Positions 18,101-27,247 of a stretch of 64,000 nucleotides of DNA are shown piece by piece. Position numbers and translations under genes: made by a program. The notes under the pieces are model-generated. The model was not told where the DNA came from, did not search any database, and saw only the letters and a program-made list of their open reading frames with translations. Positions within the stretch are counted from its first letter, which is position 1. Each line of letters opens with the position of its first letter. This DNA is from a virus: IMG/VR virus record IMGVR_UViG_3300028822_000042, positions 22,501 to 86,500 of that record; one strand, 5' to 3'.

Positions 18101-19549
18101 GACAGAGCTGAATCAGGCGAACAAGTAGATTTCCTTAAGCAACAGAGAAAAGCAGCCATGGAAGAACAGGTTCTTACTGGAGGAATGTGGAGACACCCCA
18201 CTACAGGACCTGAGTCATTTCAGTTCGTAAAATACAAAGTAGATAAAGATCTAGCTGATGGGATGCTAGCTGCTCCTAAAGAATATGGGAAGCTTCATAT
18301 AGAAGGCAAGACTAGACCTGTAGATGTTTCTGCTATGGTTGGGTTTAAAGGTGACTTTGACAGAGATCAATTCGTTATATCTGCAATAGCCGATAGAGAT
18401 AACTCTAATAGAATAGCTAAACAGATAGATCATGGCATGAAAGAACAGTATAACAGATATGTGTTTAATCATTATGCTATGAAAGATTCCATCGAAGGCA
18501 GACTAGGCAAAAGTTCTGTCCTTGATATGACTTCAAAAGAAGCCCTTGAGATGGGATACAAACAACACACAACAGCAAAGACCTCAACTGGTAAAGTTAA
18601 TCTAGCTTTACAAAAACTAAAGATTGGTGTTTCAGCTGCAGCTCCTGAAAAGTATAGACCTTTAGCTGAAATGTTCTGGCATTTAGAAGAAGCGGCTATC
18701 AGTGGCAAGCATGGTGTACTAGAATCAGAACTTTATCAGGCAATTGCTAGTTCGGTTAATAAAGGTGGAGAACGGGGAATTAGAGATATGGAGGCTGTAA
18801 TAAAAAGTCTCATGGGAGAAGCAAGAACAATAAGAGGTGAAATAACTGATTCTTTTGGTAATAGGATTACTCAACAGATTGATTATAATCCAAGACAATG
18901 GGCTGAGACAGCTGTCGGTTCGTTAGATGCTGTTAGAGACGATGTTAATGCTGTTATGCGTTCGGCTTCATTTGCTAAAGGAAATGTAGACGCAAATATA
19001 AAACAGCTTACTGAACAATTCCATGCTAGAAGATCTGGTTCTGTTGATATAGCTCAAAGCCTTATGCAAGGAACAAGTGATGAGTTTACAACTAAAACAT
19101 CAAGAGCAATGAGACGAGGAGCTGTAAGAGCTAAAGGATTTATGTCTGCAGTTAAGAAAGGTTCTAAACCTCTTATGGTTGGAGCTGCAGCTGCTGCAGG
19201 TATTATGCTTATGTCACCTAGCACATCAGGTGTACTTAGAAAACCTGAAGGCTCTGCTGGCGGACGTAATATGCCACCAGAAGACTATGGTCCACCTAAT
19301 GGCGGTCCAATACAACCACCACCACCAGGACCAAATAGATCTCCTAGAACCTATGACATAGGTAGCGGAAACAGAACATCTCATGCTAATATTAGAATGC
19401 GTATTAACGATTTAGATTCTTCATCTAGAGACTTTATGGCTAGTGCTCGTGCCCTATCAGATGGTTCTGGAGTTAGAATTAATGCTAAAGATGACAGAAG
19501 TATCTTAGATCCTAGATTACTCGCTAGTAAGATCCATGAGAGGCTATAG
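15164..19549 (+). CDS. Putative two-barrel RNA polymerase-like tail protein (DFDRD motif)
   Basis: A 1461-residue protein in the tail module. Seen directly: DFDRD at 1064-1068 (Asp 1064, 1066, 1068); LGSRV at 945-949; RHP at 1010-1012; GKVN at 1143-1146; and LAEMFWHLEEAAISGKHG at 1167-1184. Known: RNA polymerase beta-prime and related two-barrel enzymes carry a metal-binding D-x-D-x-D, preceded by LGKR and RxP elements, and QDE-1/YonO/crAss-type enzymes carry G-x-x-N and a LA...AVD..K.G helix after it. Inference: this is a divergent single-chain polymerase core. A first-barrel candidate is near 636-650 (SGKLVGRNKMAL), but its lysines cannot be assigned. The N-terminus has a Gly/Ala hydrophobic segment, and a likely membrane segment lies at about 1336-1353, followed by a Pro-rich linker and a short conserved-looking tail. 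It could alternatively be a purely structural tail protein. Confidence 0.5.
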   Translation: MFGQDERSPLWGLAAGGSLIGGAAYAFSKNKSAFADVLKSNLDVASSVGSRIADAPGFVTVRNMPSAVGSVSSELSSLVQDLPKSTIRDIEQLTYRSIMAGKTATHEEALSALSVVRKQGSPLEAYEAAVEKAGALGGDIGEIERGMKGIGSVPSESIVRRAGVSEGGFGFGFQYEKFADLSEDAQSRYTRLKSNLESAAGRKIDIRVKNISDIIDNEVVTTPMATAEIAGESFNIPLADTKYTYGGKGYTARYATRGAYTATGHKMTYSQLAEQTLIDALSGAQSHREVKQNLLQAHQTLIDQMNSRDSDARAAAVWTLPEPVAPSGSKARTRILAQEAIASGKITEEEVINLLGHGFYGYTSPSAAAKGTLATQNLATGLYGPLGAFMSAEQKPTQFIRGEWGVTGEAKRRAKAFKGAFGQAYSRLDRKMKGELYDPLIYGKGVNPLSAEAYSSPQLLTFYAKPAAKKEYGIGYKSGALNELLSAEEGVISKSVTGQMEHERVIQKKIALDEGFRVNKQISEQLKDVPPGSGVSPVFLGENQFVGIEKGTGKEIITSRGDAIENVVGAEITGPNEANVFIRERRRLSEDEYWKFFSEENKFMASAASEEKMRKTIKAAGVGDLRKIAGQEIEAVFSGKLVGRNKMALLNQQIEAASMFLGRKIDRGTIASPAAQEFLADPIKALNVKSLMASSAADADFQIQKNLVGLTRKWGFSGFETQLTFGLTDLDVAAKLEKQTNFRGFSRLVERAPGVVGLGKMKLGDRAAEGGAGRIGSFETTGFRALAMKGETGESFAAELRNRLLGKGDITESDRMFASVIGEQGFFDKFKRRGLENLTDIDPEELFVPEGREVSLGRRMKELGGSSSLYVPGLETSPDIMAPSIVKGERVQSPAAKSIMSFQGSLSKHVAGKIGDEELEAAAATLRTNLARVSEQQAFAKSKVLGSRVLTGIRGNFAKDRDTFRISKSAAEGMFDELIDRAESGEQVDFLKQQRKAAMEEQVLTGGMWRHPTTGPESFQFVKYKVDKDLADGMLAAPKEYGKLHIEGKTRPVDVSAMVGFKGDFDRDQFVISAIADRDNSNRIAKQIDHGMKEQYNRYVFNHYAMKDSIEGRLGKSSVLDMTSKEALEMGYKQHTTAKTSTGKVNLALQKLKIGVSAAAPEKYRPLAEMFWHLEEAAISGKHGVLESELYQAIASSVNKGGERGIRDMEAVIKSLMGEARTIRGEITDSFGNRITQQIDYNPRQWAETAVGSLDAVRDDVNAVMRSASFAKGNVDANIKQLTEQFHARRSGSVDIAQSLMQGTSDEFTTKTSRAMRRGAVRAKGFMSAVKKGSKPLMVGAAAAAGIMLMSPSTSGVLRKPEGSAGGRNMPPEDYGPPNGGPIQPPPPGPNRSPRTYDIGSGNRTSHANIRMRINDLDSSSRDFMASARALSDGSGVRINAKDDRSILDPRLLASKIHERL

Positions 19550-19552
19550 TAA

Positions 19553-22500
19553 ATGACAAAGAAGAAAAAACCAACTCGTGAAGAGCACCTAAAGTATATG
19601 AAGACAGACACTTCATCTATACTTGGTAAGTTAGGTTCTTTTCCTGTACGTAGGTTACATCAAGAAAGAGACTATTCTACCTCTCCTCGCACATCACTTA
19701 GATATATATCATCTACGATTGAGAGAAGTCGTCCTTCATTTGATAAAGCAAGAACAACTGGATTTGATTATAATCCAGGTTATGTAATTCCTTCAGACAT
19801 TGAGTTAAATACAGGTTTTAGTGACGAAAGAGAACTTCAGTTAGAGAACGACTTTGCTGAACCTATTAGCAGTGAATCTATTGAAGGCGGAACAAATAGA
19901 CCTGATCTACTAGAGCAAGAAATAGAAGAAGCTATTTCTAAAGATACTAAGCTAGCTACAAAATTTTCTTTTAATACTTTTTCAGATGATTTTCTCATCA
20001 TAAATGATGTCTTTCTCTATAACGTTCCTACAGCAAGTATCTCAATTCGGTCACAAACTGATGTTTTTGTTGGTGAGACACTTAGAACTAGAGCACCTGT
20101 AATCTCTACAGAAGGTCGACAAGATTTCATTTTGAATTTAAGTTTAGTCTTTAATCCTGGTAGAGAACAAACAGAAGATTTACGTAGACTTATATCTGAA
20201 CTATCAAGACATCCTCTTGTCTTTATCTTCAATAACAAAGTTAGAAAGTCAATTGGTGTTGGTGAATTCGACACCACAATGTTTATTCTTGAAGCGGGTA
20301 CACTTAGAAGCTCATCTGAATCTGTAGGTGCTGTAGTACTAGATTTACAGATGCACTATTTCAATCATAAACCTTTCAGCAATAACTTCTTCTTCAACGC
20401 GAAGATGCCCGGTATTTCATATTCTTCTGAGATTGAAGACTCAAAGGCAAGAGAGCCACTTAGTTTAGATAGTCTTGAAGGATATGAGTCGTCTGATTAT
20501 ATTCTTGACCAAAAAGCACAAGATATAAGAGAAAGAATAAGAAAGAGTGTTACTCAAGTTGCAGATTCTAAGACAAGAAATATTCCTGTAAACTTTCCTT
20601 CAGAGTCTGATTCTTGGAAGTATTATGCAGATCATCTTACTGATTTGACTCCTATCATCTCTGAGAAGCCATCAGACTATATGAGCTTTTCTGTTAAGGT
20701 CTTCGAAGTAAAAGACCCTCCTAAAGAAGCAAAACAAGGACTTGGTACGATTCAGGGCGCCTTAACAAGCACAGTTACTCGTCCTTCTGTCAAGTCTATG
20801 TATGATGCTACTAAGCCTCTTCCTGAATCCAAAACATACCAACAGAAAGAGGTAGAGGCTACGTATGATTCTAATGTACAGCCATCTGCTCTTGAAGGCA
20901 CACCTATTGATTTTTATAGTTATGACTCTGGCAGGTCTGACAGTATTATACTTACTGCTTCTCCTGGTGTTGTTCATAGTGATGCCTCAAGTAGACTTTC
21001 TGATTTAATTAATGTTGGGAAGGATGAAGGCGCCCCTGCAATTCAACCTGGATTAATTCTACATATGCAAAAAGTAGCTAATAGATTTCCAGGTAGAAAA
21101 ATTTTAGTTAATTCAGGTTCCAGGTTTCCTAAAAACCCAGAGAAATTCTATTCTAAACCAGTAGAGAGAAGAAGTAGACATGCTACTGGAAACGCCATGG
21201 ACTTTAAGGTTCAAGGCGTATCAAATAGAGAACTTTTTAAGTTCTTAAGAACTCTTCCTAATTGTGGATCAGGATACTATCCTAATTCTACATTCTGCCA
21301 TGCTGATTATAGATCTAGAAAGGATTATTGGGTTGATATTTCTGGCCCGGGAGAAAAATCACATTATCTTAGAGGCCAAGACAGAGCAGATTACCTTAGA
21401 CAACATGTCTATGATGGGTCTGCACAATCAGACAATGTAGAGGCAGAAGCCGACAAGAGAAGTCGTCAGGCTAAATCAAAACCTCATGAGCAACGTAAAG
21501 ATGCTGCCGCTCCTAAATCAAGTGAATACGCTAAACAAGAAGAAGAATTATACAAGAAACAAACAAAACAAGATCCTTCTATTGGACATAAAGTAAACGA
21601 CCCAGTAAAGAGGTCGTGGCAGGCTAGAGCTGATTGGATAGAAAAACTCTATAGAGAAGGAGGTTGGATCTATTATTCAGGAGAAGATAATAAGATAAGA
21701 AATGTATTCTATAAGGAGTACTCTGTAGAAATCTCTTCTGGTATAGATTCAAATAGAGATCCTGACATTCTTAGAAATATTGTTTGTTCTGCAATCTCAA
21801 TTCAGTTTGGTCATAGAATTGCTCCTATGAGATTGCTTAGTCAACATACATACACTTATCAATTTCTTGGCGCTGGTAATAAATCTGGACAAATGGTTTT
21901 TACTTTCTCTGGCAAGAAAGGTCGTGAGTCTGCAGATGCTCTGAAGAGACTAATTATTTTTGCTAGAGATAATGCAAGAAATTTTGGAGGTGTAATCAAA
22001 GAAGCAGGAACTATATATATAAATGGCCTCAACTACAATAATGGAGACACTAATACAATTCTGTCTCTGCTTAATATAGAGAATATCATTATTACAGATA
22101 TTAAGGAGTCTTCTCTTCCGGACTCTGTAGATAAACACCAACTTGTACTTGAGTTTATTATTCAGGATTTTCAAGAAGAGACTTTTGAAAAACTATTTGT
22201 TGAATCTGTTGAGAATAGAAGAAGAATAATAAAACAAATATTTAAGTATCTTACTAGAAACAAATATGGTGTGGTTCCTGTCCCTTCAGTGGCCACCTAT
22301 GATCCATCTCAATATAGACCGTATGTTTTAAACAAGGAGACTCCTTCTTGGGTTTCAAGTATTATTAGCAGAGCGGCTACTATAACTAGAAATATAGAGA
22401 AGCAGATGCCTCCTCTTGACTGGAAGTTAGAGCCTAGATCTTCAAGAACATGGAGAGACATATATGCAGAGTGGGGAGCTGATAAAGTAATAAAGGGAGA

Positions 22501-25500
22501 CTATTCAAATGTCTCTTCTTCAGACTTCAATGCTTCTTCTTTAACTGTAGGTAGAAGTGTGTCTTTGTCTGCAGTTCAAGACCTAACAGAAAGACGCAAG
22601 TTCGAGAGTAATGGAGGATCAGAAACCAACAATACTCATAATGATCTATATAGAGAATGGCTATCACAGATGACCAACCTCACTAAAGAGGTCAAGAAGT
22701 ATATAGAAGACGAGAAGAACTTTGAAAAGTACTTTGGTTCTCTTGGTGATGATTTATTAGATGCTGTTACTCAGACTATGGGTGAGTGCTATGGAGATAT
22801 GCTTCTTCCTAATCTTCCACATGCTAACATTCCCGTACCTCCAGAATTCTATGTCTATGACGACTCAGATGAAAGCCCTATCTTATCCAATATTACAGAC
22901 CCTGCTAATATGGAGAAGTTTTTAAAAGAACATATTAGGAATGAAGTTCAATCTATATCTTTGTACATGAGAGAACGTTGGCTTGGTGGATCATACTTAG
23001 CAAAGAATCTTCCTCGTATATTAGAAAATAGGAAATATTACGATAGACAGATGCAAGGAGAGTTTGATTTTATAGATAATTTTTGGAAGATATATCAAGA
23101 AGGAGCAACAGCTTGGGAACCAATAACATATAAAGAGGACCCTTCTATTGATAACAATTCTCAAGTTAAGAAGTGGAAAGAATTTACTTATGCTGGTATA
23201 GGAGCCACTAATCCTGAAGACGCTAGATTTAAATACATGGAAAGTCTTGTTGGCTTAAGTCAATATCTTAATAAAGGTAGACATTGGCAAACAAGTTATA
23301 CTGAACAAGATAACCGTAACCTAGTGACAAATATATATGGCGACCTGTATGATAAGACATCTTTTGGTCCCAATCCACAATATAACAAAGCAGATGCTGC
23401 ATCTAATGGCAAAGCTCTTCCAGAACGAACACTAACTCAGATACAAGCGATAACAAACCAAGCGTATTCTAAAGTAGCTAAAGACAATAATGTAGCTATT
23501 CCTATTGGTTCTGATAGAACCGCGTTACCAAACGGTGATATTGTTATAGGAGACACGAAAGAAGAAAGATTAGCTGAAGAATACTCAACAAGTGTTGCTA
23601 TGATTAATGCAGCTAAAGAGAGTGTCGATAGGATGAAGAGACGCTCTCAGAATAGCTTATTGGGGTATATCGGTAGTGTTGGTGGTCTTGCTCTTGTCTC
23701 TATGCTTGATTTTACTGACACCTATGATGTTGATGCTTCTGATTTAATATATAGAGGAAATGCTGATGCTGTAAATAGAGCTAGCGCAGCACAGCATATA
23801 TCTAATGTAATTAAAACTTTAGATCATAATATTAAAGAAAACGTAGATGAAACCAACCAAGAAGACAAGATGGCATCTATGTTTGCTGGGATGGCTATTG
23901 GCTCTAAGGCAGATGATCTTAGCATTCGAAGAGCATATCCAACATTTAAAATATATTTTATTGAAGAAGACGCTCAAGATAGCGAAATGATAGATGGGAA
24001 GGTCGTCAGAGCATTTGATGACTTTTACAGTTATTCAGCTATTCAAGAAATAAAGATAACTAGGTCTCGCAAAATAGCTTCTGATCTTGCTGTTATAAGA
24101 ATGACTAATGTTGGTGGTCTTCTTCTAAGACGTAGATTTGGAGATAGAGATCCTAGACAAAATAGTACTGGTGAAATGCAAGGTGTTTTTGCAGATACCG
24201 CTAAAGAGCATCCATTTGAGAAGATGGTTCTTCAAGATGGAGTAAAGGTTCAAATCAGACTTGGTTATGCCTCAGACCCAAGTAATCTAGAGTCAGTATT
24301 TCTTGGTCAGATAGTTGAGATAGCGCCTTCAGAACATGGCAAAATCTTAGAAATAATGTGTCAGGGATATGGAGCTGAACTTGAATCTATTGAACTTGGC
24401 GAGCTAGAGGATGGACCTATATATACTAGCACTCAACAAGCTCTGTCTTCTGCTATCATTCAAGATAGCGTGTCTACATTTGGTAGACAAAGTAATTTTA
24501 ATAGATTCAATCCTGCAGAAATAAGACATGCTTGGACAGGAGGTACTGGAGATAGTATTCTTGGAAAAATAAATCCTGCTACTGCTGTCAGAGATTGGGC
24601 AGACCATAATATGGATAAACACTTCCAGAAGTACACCTTCTTGAATTTTCCTCAAGATGATAATATTTTTGCTCCTCCTCCTTCTGCTTATGCCTCAGCA
24701 TGGATGAGGTTTTATAACAATGCCTGTATCTACAGACCTTTAAAACAAACTCCATGGCAAATATTCAAAGAACATGAACTTAGACATCCTGGATATATTT
24801 CTATGGCTGTACCATATGGACATTCACCTAGAATGACAATGTTCTTTGGTTCAAAGATGCAGCACTATTGGTCTAAACCTCCTTCATCTTTAGAACTATT
24901 TGCGTCTGAGAATGCATATAATGCTCTTGTTAGAATGAGAGGCAAAGTTGCTTCAGGCGATTTTAAGTCTTTACAAGGTTTAATTAGTCGACTGACTAAA
25001 GAGTCAGGAGAAAAGCCTAAGCTTATATCTGCGATGCTTAGAGATATTGCTTTGTCTGGTGCTCCTACAAGAACATCTCAAGCAATTGCTAAAGAGACAG
25101 GAAGATATAAACCATTTAGAAACTATCATTACTTTGATAGCTATCACCATATTTTAAAAAATGAAATTCGTACTTCTACAGATGGAACATTTAATGAAGT
25201 AGAAATACTATTCTTTACTGATGAAGATGATATTCAAGAACAATATGCAGAAGATCTAATAAAAAGCATTCAAAGTCTTGGATCAAAACAGGAAGGTGTA
25301 TTTTCTGTTAAGCTAGATGAAAATATACTTGAAAGTTCACTAAGGTCTTACAGAGAAGAATTTCCGTCATGTGTCACTGTAGATATGGCAAGAAGGTATG
25401 CTCAGGGTATTTTTGCAAGACACCTTAGAGACGCCTATAAAGGAGAGCTTATTGTTCTTGGCAAAGAAACACTAAAGCCATATGATATTTGTTATCTCAA

Positions 25501-26008
25501 TGATGCAAGTATCAATATGACAGGGCCTATAGAAGTTGAAGCTGTCACTCATGTCTTTAATAGAGATAATGGATTTATTTCAATAATAACTCCTGACTTA
25601 TGTGTTGACGTAAATGATATGTTTAGTACTACTGTATTTGATGTAGCTGCTGCTGGATATAGTTCGGTATGGAGCTGGAATGATGCTTTAAACCCACCAG
25701 CGGCTATTCTTAGTTCTATTGCTGGGTTTCTTGCTATGTCTGCTGGTGTTAAACTATCAATGTGGACGCAAGATGGCGATCCTGTAGTTCCAACACCTCT
25801 AACACTTGGCGGTAAGCCTTTTATGAGTGTATCGCTTGGGCCAAATCAATCTTCATTGTTCTTGAACTTCTATGGCAAATGGGTTCAATATTGGGATGAT
25901 CTTGAAGATGCTTGGCATAAATTTGATATTGCAGAAGAAATCTTTGATAAGAGAGTTGGCTTTAGGACTAAGATTCTATCTATGTTGGGAACAGGAACAG
26001 GAGAGTAA
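19553..26008 (+). CDS. Giant baseplate hub protein with embedded M15/DUF882 peptidase
   Basis: A 2151-residue protein. Two related beta-modules lie near 150-270 and 716-883, each with a G-R/K-E-x-x-(D/A)-x-L-(R/K)-R-L-I helix. Between them, at about 510-610, is an M15-type peptidase domain: NSGSRFP, then H543-ATGNAMD550 and H583 in FCHADYR, giving the His/Asp/His zinc site, with YWVDISGPGE after it. The C-terminal third (about 1460-1640 and 1880-2060) reads like gp27/late-control-D hub domains: AYPTFKIYFIEED, IRLGYASDPSNLESVFLGQI and GKETLKPYDICYLNDAS. The protein should sit at the tail tip and cleave peptidoglycan peptides during penetration. Domain fusion of hub and peptidase is unusual in size. 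The ATG follows the previous stop by three bases. Confidence 0.75.
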   Translation: MTKKKKPTREEHLKYMKTDTSSILGKLGSFPVRRLHQERDYSTSPRTSLRYISSTIERSRPSFDKARTTGFDYNPGYVIPSDIELNTGFSDERELQLENDFAEPISSESIEGGTNRPDLLEQEIEEAISKDTKLATKFSFNTFSDDFLIINDVFLYNVPTASISIRSQTDVFVGETLRTRAPVISTEGRQDFILNLSLVFNPGREQTEDLRRLISELSRHPLVFIFNNKVRKSIGVGEFDTTMFILEAGTLRSSSESVGAVVLDLQMHYFNHKPFSNNFFFNAKMPGISYSSEIEDSKAREPLSLDSLEGYESSDYILDQKAQDIRERIRKSVTQVADSKTRNIPVNFPSESDSWKYYADHLTDLTPIISEKPSDYMSFSVKVFEVKDPPKEAKQGLGTIQGALTSTVTRPSVKSMYDATKPLPESKTYQQKEVEATYDSNVQPSALEGTPIDFYSYDSGRSDSIILTASPGVVHSDASSRLSDLINVGKDEGAPAIQPGLILHMQKVANRFPGRKILVNSGSRFPKNPEKFYSKPVERRSRHATGNAMDFKVQGVSNRELFKFLRTLPNCGSGYYPNSTFCHADYRSRKDYWVDISGPGEKSHYLRGQDRADYLRQHVYDGSAQSDNVEAEADKRSRQAKSKPHEQRKDAAAPKSSEYAKQEEELYKKQTKQDPSIGHKVNDPVKRSWQARADWIEKLYREGGWIYYSGEDNKIRNVFYKEYSVEISSGIDSNRDPDILRNIVCSAISIQFGHRIAPMRLLSQHTYTYQFLGAGNKSGQMVFTFSGKKGRESADALKRLIIFARDNARNFGGVIKEAGTIYINGLNYNNGDTNTILSLLNIENIIITDIKESSLPDSVDKHQLVLEFIIQDFQEETFEKLFVESVENRRRIIKQIFKYLTRNKYGVVPVPSVATYDPSQYRPYVLNKETPSWVSSIISRAATITRNIEKQMPPLDWKLEPRSSRTWRDIYAEWGADKVIKGDYSNVSSSDFNASSLTVGRSVSLSAVQDLTERRKFESNGGSETNNTHNDLYREWLSQMTNLTKEVKKYIEDEKNFEKYFGSLGDDLLDAVTQTMGECYGDMLLPNLPHANIPVPPEFYVYDDSDESPILSNITDPANMEKFLKEHIRNEVQSISLYMRERWLGGSYLAKNLPRILENRKYYDRQMQGEFDFIDNFWKIYQEGATAWEPITYKEDPSIDNNSQVKKWKEFTYAGIGATNPEDARFKYMESLVGLSQYLNKGRHWQTSYTEQDNRNLVTNIYGDLYDKTSFGPNPQYNKADAASNGKALPERTLTQIQAITNQAYSKVAKDNNVAIPIGSDRTALPNGDIVIGDTKEERLAEEYSTSVAMINAAKESVDRMKRRSQNSLLGYIGSVGGLALVSMLDFTDTYDVDASDLIYRGNADAVNRASAAQHISNVIKTLDHNIKENVDETNQEDKMASMFAGMAIGSKADDLSIRRAYPTFKIYFIEEDAQDSEMIDGKVVRAFDDFYSYSAIQEIKITRSRKIASDLAVIRMTNVGGLLLRRRFGDRDPRQNSTGEMQGVFADTAKEHPFEKMVLQDGVKVQIRLGYASDPSNLESVFLGQIVEIAPSEHGKILEIMCQGYGAELESIELGELEDGPIYTSTQQALSSAIIQDSVSTFGRQSNFNRFNPAEIRHAWTGGTGDSILGKINPATAVRDWADHNMDKHFQKYTFLNFPQDDNIFAPPPSAYASAWMRFYNNACIYRPLKQTPWQIFKEHELRHPGYISMAVPYGHSPRMTMFFGSKMQHYWSKPPSSLELFASENAYNALVRMRGKVASGDFKSLQGLISRLTKESGEKPKLISAMLRDIALSGAPTRTSQAIAKETGRYKPFRNYHYFDSYHHILKNEIRTSTDGTFNEVEILFFTDEDDIQEQYAEDLIKSIQSLGSKQEGVFSVKLDENILESSLRSYREEFPSCVTVDMARRYAQGIFARHLRDAYKGELIVLGKETLKPYDICYLNDASINMTGPIEVEAVTHVFNRDNGFISIITPDLCVDVNDMFSTTVFDVAAAGYSSVWSWNDALNPPAAILSSIAGFLAMSAGVKLSMWTQDGDPVVPTPLTLGGKPFMSVSLGPNQSSLFLNFYGKWVQYWDDLEDAWHKFDIAEEIFDKRVGFRTKILSMLGTGTGE

Positions 26009-26010
26009 TT

Positions 26011-26439
26011 TTGCCTAGAATATATGGCGGTCATACAAATCTTGGTTCTCAGATTAATAATATATCTCAGAAGACTGCTCAGACTAATACAAGCAGAGCA
26101 AGACAGAAGAGAGCTATTATCAAGAAGAGCTATAATAACATGTATGTCTTTTATATGGATCTTCTTGATTCTAGAGGAAAGATTGAGAGAACTACAGGGC
26201 CTATTCCTATTGTTGGATCACCAGAAGATTTAGCTATGAGGTATGGCTCTCCATCAGAGATGGAAGGTTTGTGGGAAGTACTTATCTCTTATAAGGGGCC
26301 TTCTGTTACTACTGGCAGCGCTCAGATTATTAGAAGAGTTGGCTCTACATATGGTGGACAGATTGAAAACACAGAACAATCTAACCAAGTTCCTCTTAAG
26401 GGGGTAGCATATGCACCTCCTGGGTCTGGAATGATATAA
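26011..26439 (+). CDS. Small baseplate-region protein, unknown
   Basis: A 142-residue protein starting with TTG, 8 bases after an AGGAG site at the end of the hub gene. The N-terminus is basic and Asn/Gln/Ser-rich (SQINNISQKTAQTN, then RARQKRAIIKK). The middle has strand-like YVFYMDLLDSRGK, PIPIVGSPEDLAMRYG and WEVLISYKG. The C-terminus ends in a Gly/Pro-rich tail. By position between hub and gp25-like protein it is probably a central baseplate component, such as a spike-associated or hub-wedge linking protein. Confidence 0.5.
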   Translation: MPRIYGGHTNLGSQINNISQKTAQTNTSRARQKRAIIKKSYNNMYVFYMDLLDSRGKIERTTGPIPIVGSPEDLAMRYGSPSEMEGLWEVLISYKGPSVTTGSAQIIRRVGSTYGGQIENTEQSNQVPLKGVAYAPPGSGMI

Positions 26440-26456
26440 TAAGTCTGGAGAAAGCT

Positions 26457-26795
26457 ATGGGAACTAAAGTAATAAAGTCAAATGCTGAATCTGATGCTGG
26501 TGTTGTTGTCTCTGATACTGTCGTCCGCATGAACGTAAACAAAGACAATGGTGTAATGGTTGACGAGAGAGGGACAACAATAACTGGTCCTATCAGCATA
26601 GCTTCTGCTACAAATCATATACGTGTTGGTGGCTTGTGGACTTTTAATACTCCTATAAATCTCTCTTTGCCATCGACTATAGCCACACCAACACCTGTGT
26701 TAATGGTCGACCCTCCAATGAAGCAGTATGCAAACTTGATGAAGGATGCAGCTGTCATGATAGGCTTGATTGGTAGTCTTACAGCAGTAGGATAA
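26457..26795 (+). CDS. Small baseplate-region protein, possible spike accessory
   Basis: A 112-residue protein with short strands and turns (VVVSDTVVRMNVNKDNG, RGTTITGPISIAS) that could form a small beta-helix. These are followed by a helix-forming, rather hydrophobic C-terminus (MKDAAVMIGLIGSLTAVG). A GGAGAAA site precedes the ATG. The gene sits just before the gp25-like gene, where many myoviruses encode a spike or PAAR-like tip, but I see no PAAR motif. Confidence 0.45.
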   Translation: MGTKVIKSNAESDAGVVVSDTVVRMNVNKDNGVMVDERGTTITGPISIASATNHIRVGGLWTFNTPINLSLPSTIATPTPVLMVDPPMKQYANLMKDAAVMIGLIGSLTAVG

Positions 26796-26796
26796 T

Positions 26797-27237
26797 ATGG
26801 CTAAAATATATGACAATACTGATTTAACATGGACTTCTCGTGGAGATTTTGTTGTAGGACATGATGGTGATATCTCAGATACTTCTGCCGACCCACTAAG
26901 GTCTATATATCAGGAGATTCGCACAAGGGTTATGTCTGGTATTGGAGATTGGGCCTTCTATCAAGACGTAGGTGCCTCATTGTCCGACTTTGTTGGCGAG
27001 CCTAATAACAAAGTTACTGCTGAAGCCATTAAAACTAGAATTATTTCATCTGTGGCTAGACATGGTCTGGTTGCTAGAGAAGATATATCTATTAGATACA
27101 TGCCTGTAGATATAGATCAGATCTTATTTCGTGTTTCTTTGAGTGTTATGCCTACAGCTCAGAATGCTGGCAGTGCTTATTTGCAAATCAATCTTCTCTA
27201 CAATTACGCTGAGAATAACGTTTATACTGTCATATAG
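26797..27237 (+). CDS. Baseplate wedge protein, gp25/W-like
   Basis: A 146-residue GPW/gp25-family protein of normal length. It forms the baseplate ring where sheath assembly begins. Family marks are TWTSRGDFVVGHDGDISDT near the N-terminus, the helix DPLRSIYQEIRTRVMSGIGDW, FYQDVGASLSDFVGEPN, then EAIKTRIISSVARHGL and the final strands. It is directly followed by the J-like gene, the order seen in P2-type and T4-type baseplates. Confidence 0.87.
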   Translation: MAKIYDNTDLTWTSRGDFVVGHDGDISDTSADPLRSIYQEIRTRVMSGIGDWAFYQDVGASLSDFVGEPNNKVTAEAIKTRIISSVARHGLVAREDISIRYMPVDIDQILFRVSLSVMPTAQNAGSAYLQINLLYNYAENNVYTVI

Positions 27238-27247
27238 GAGCTGATCT

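Noticed and set aside
17266-18201. 311-codon open frame on the minus strand inside the polymerase-like gene
   Set aside because: It is antisense to a gene with clear protein-family features, has Ser/Pro/Leu-rich composition typical of a mirrored frame, and has no ribosome site.
26457-26795. PAAR-type spike tip
   Set aside because: The length and position fit, but the Pro-Ala-Ala-Arg pattern and the metal-binding His/Cys residues are absent.
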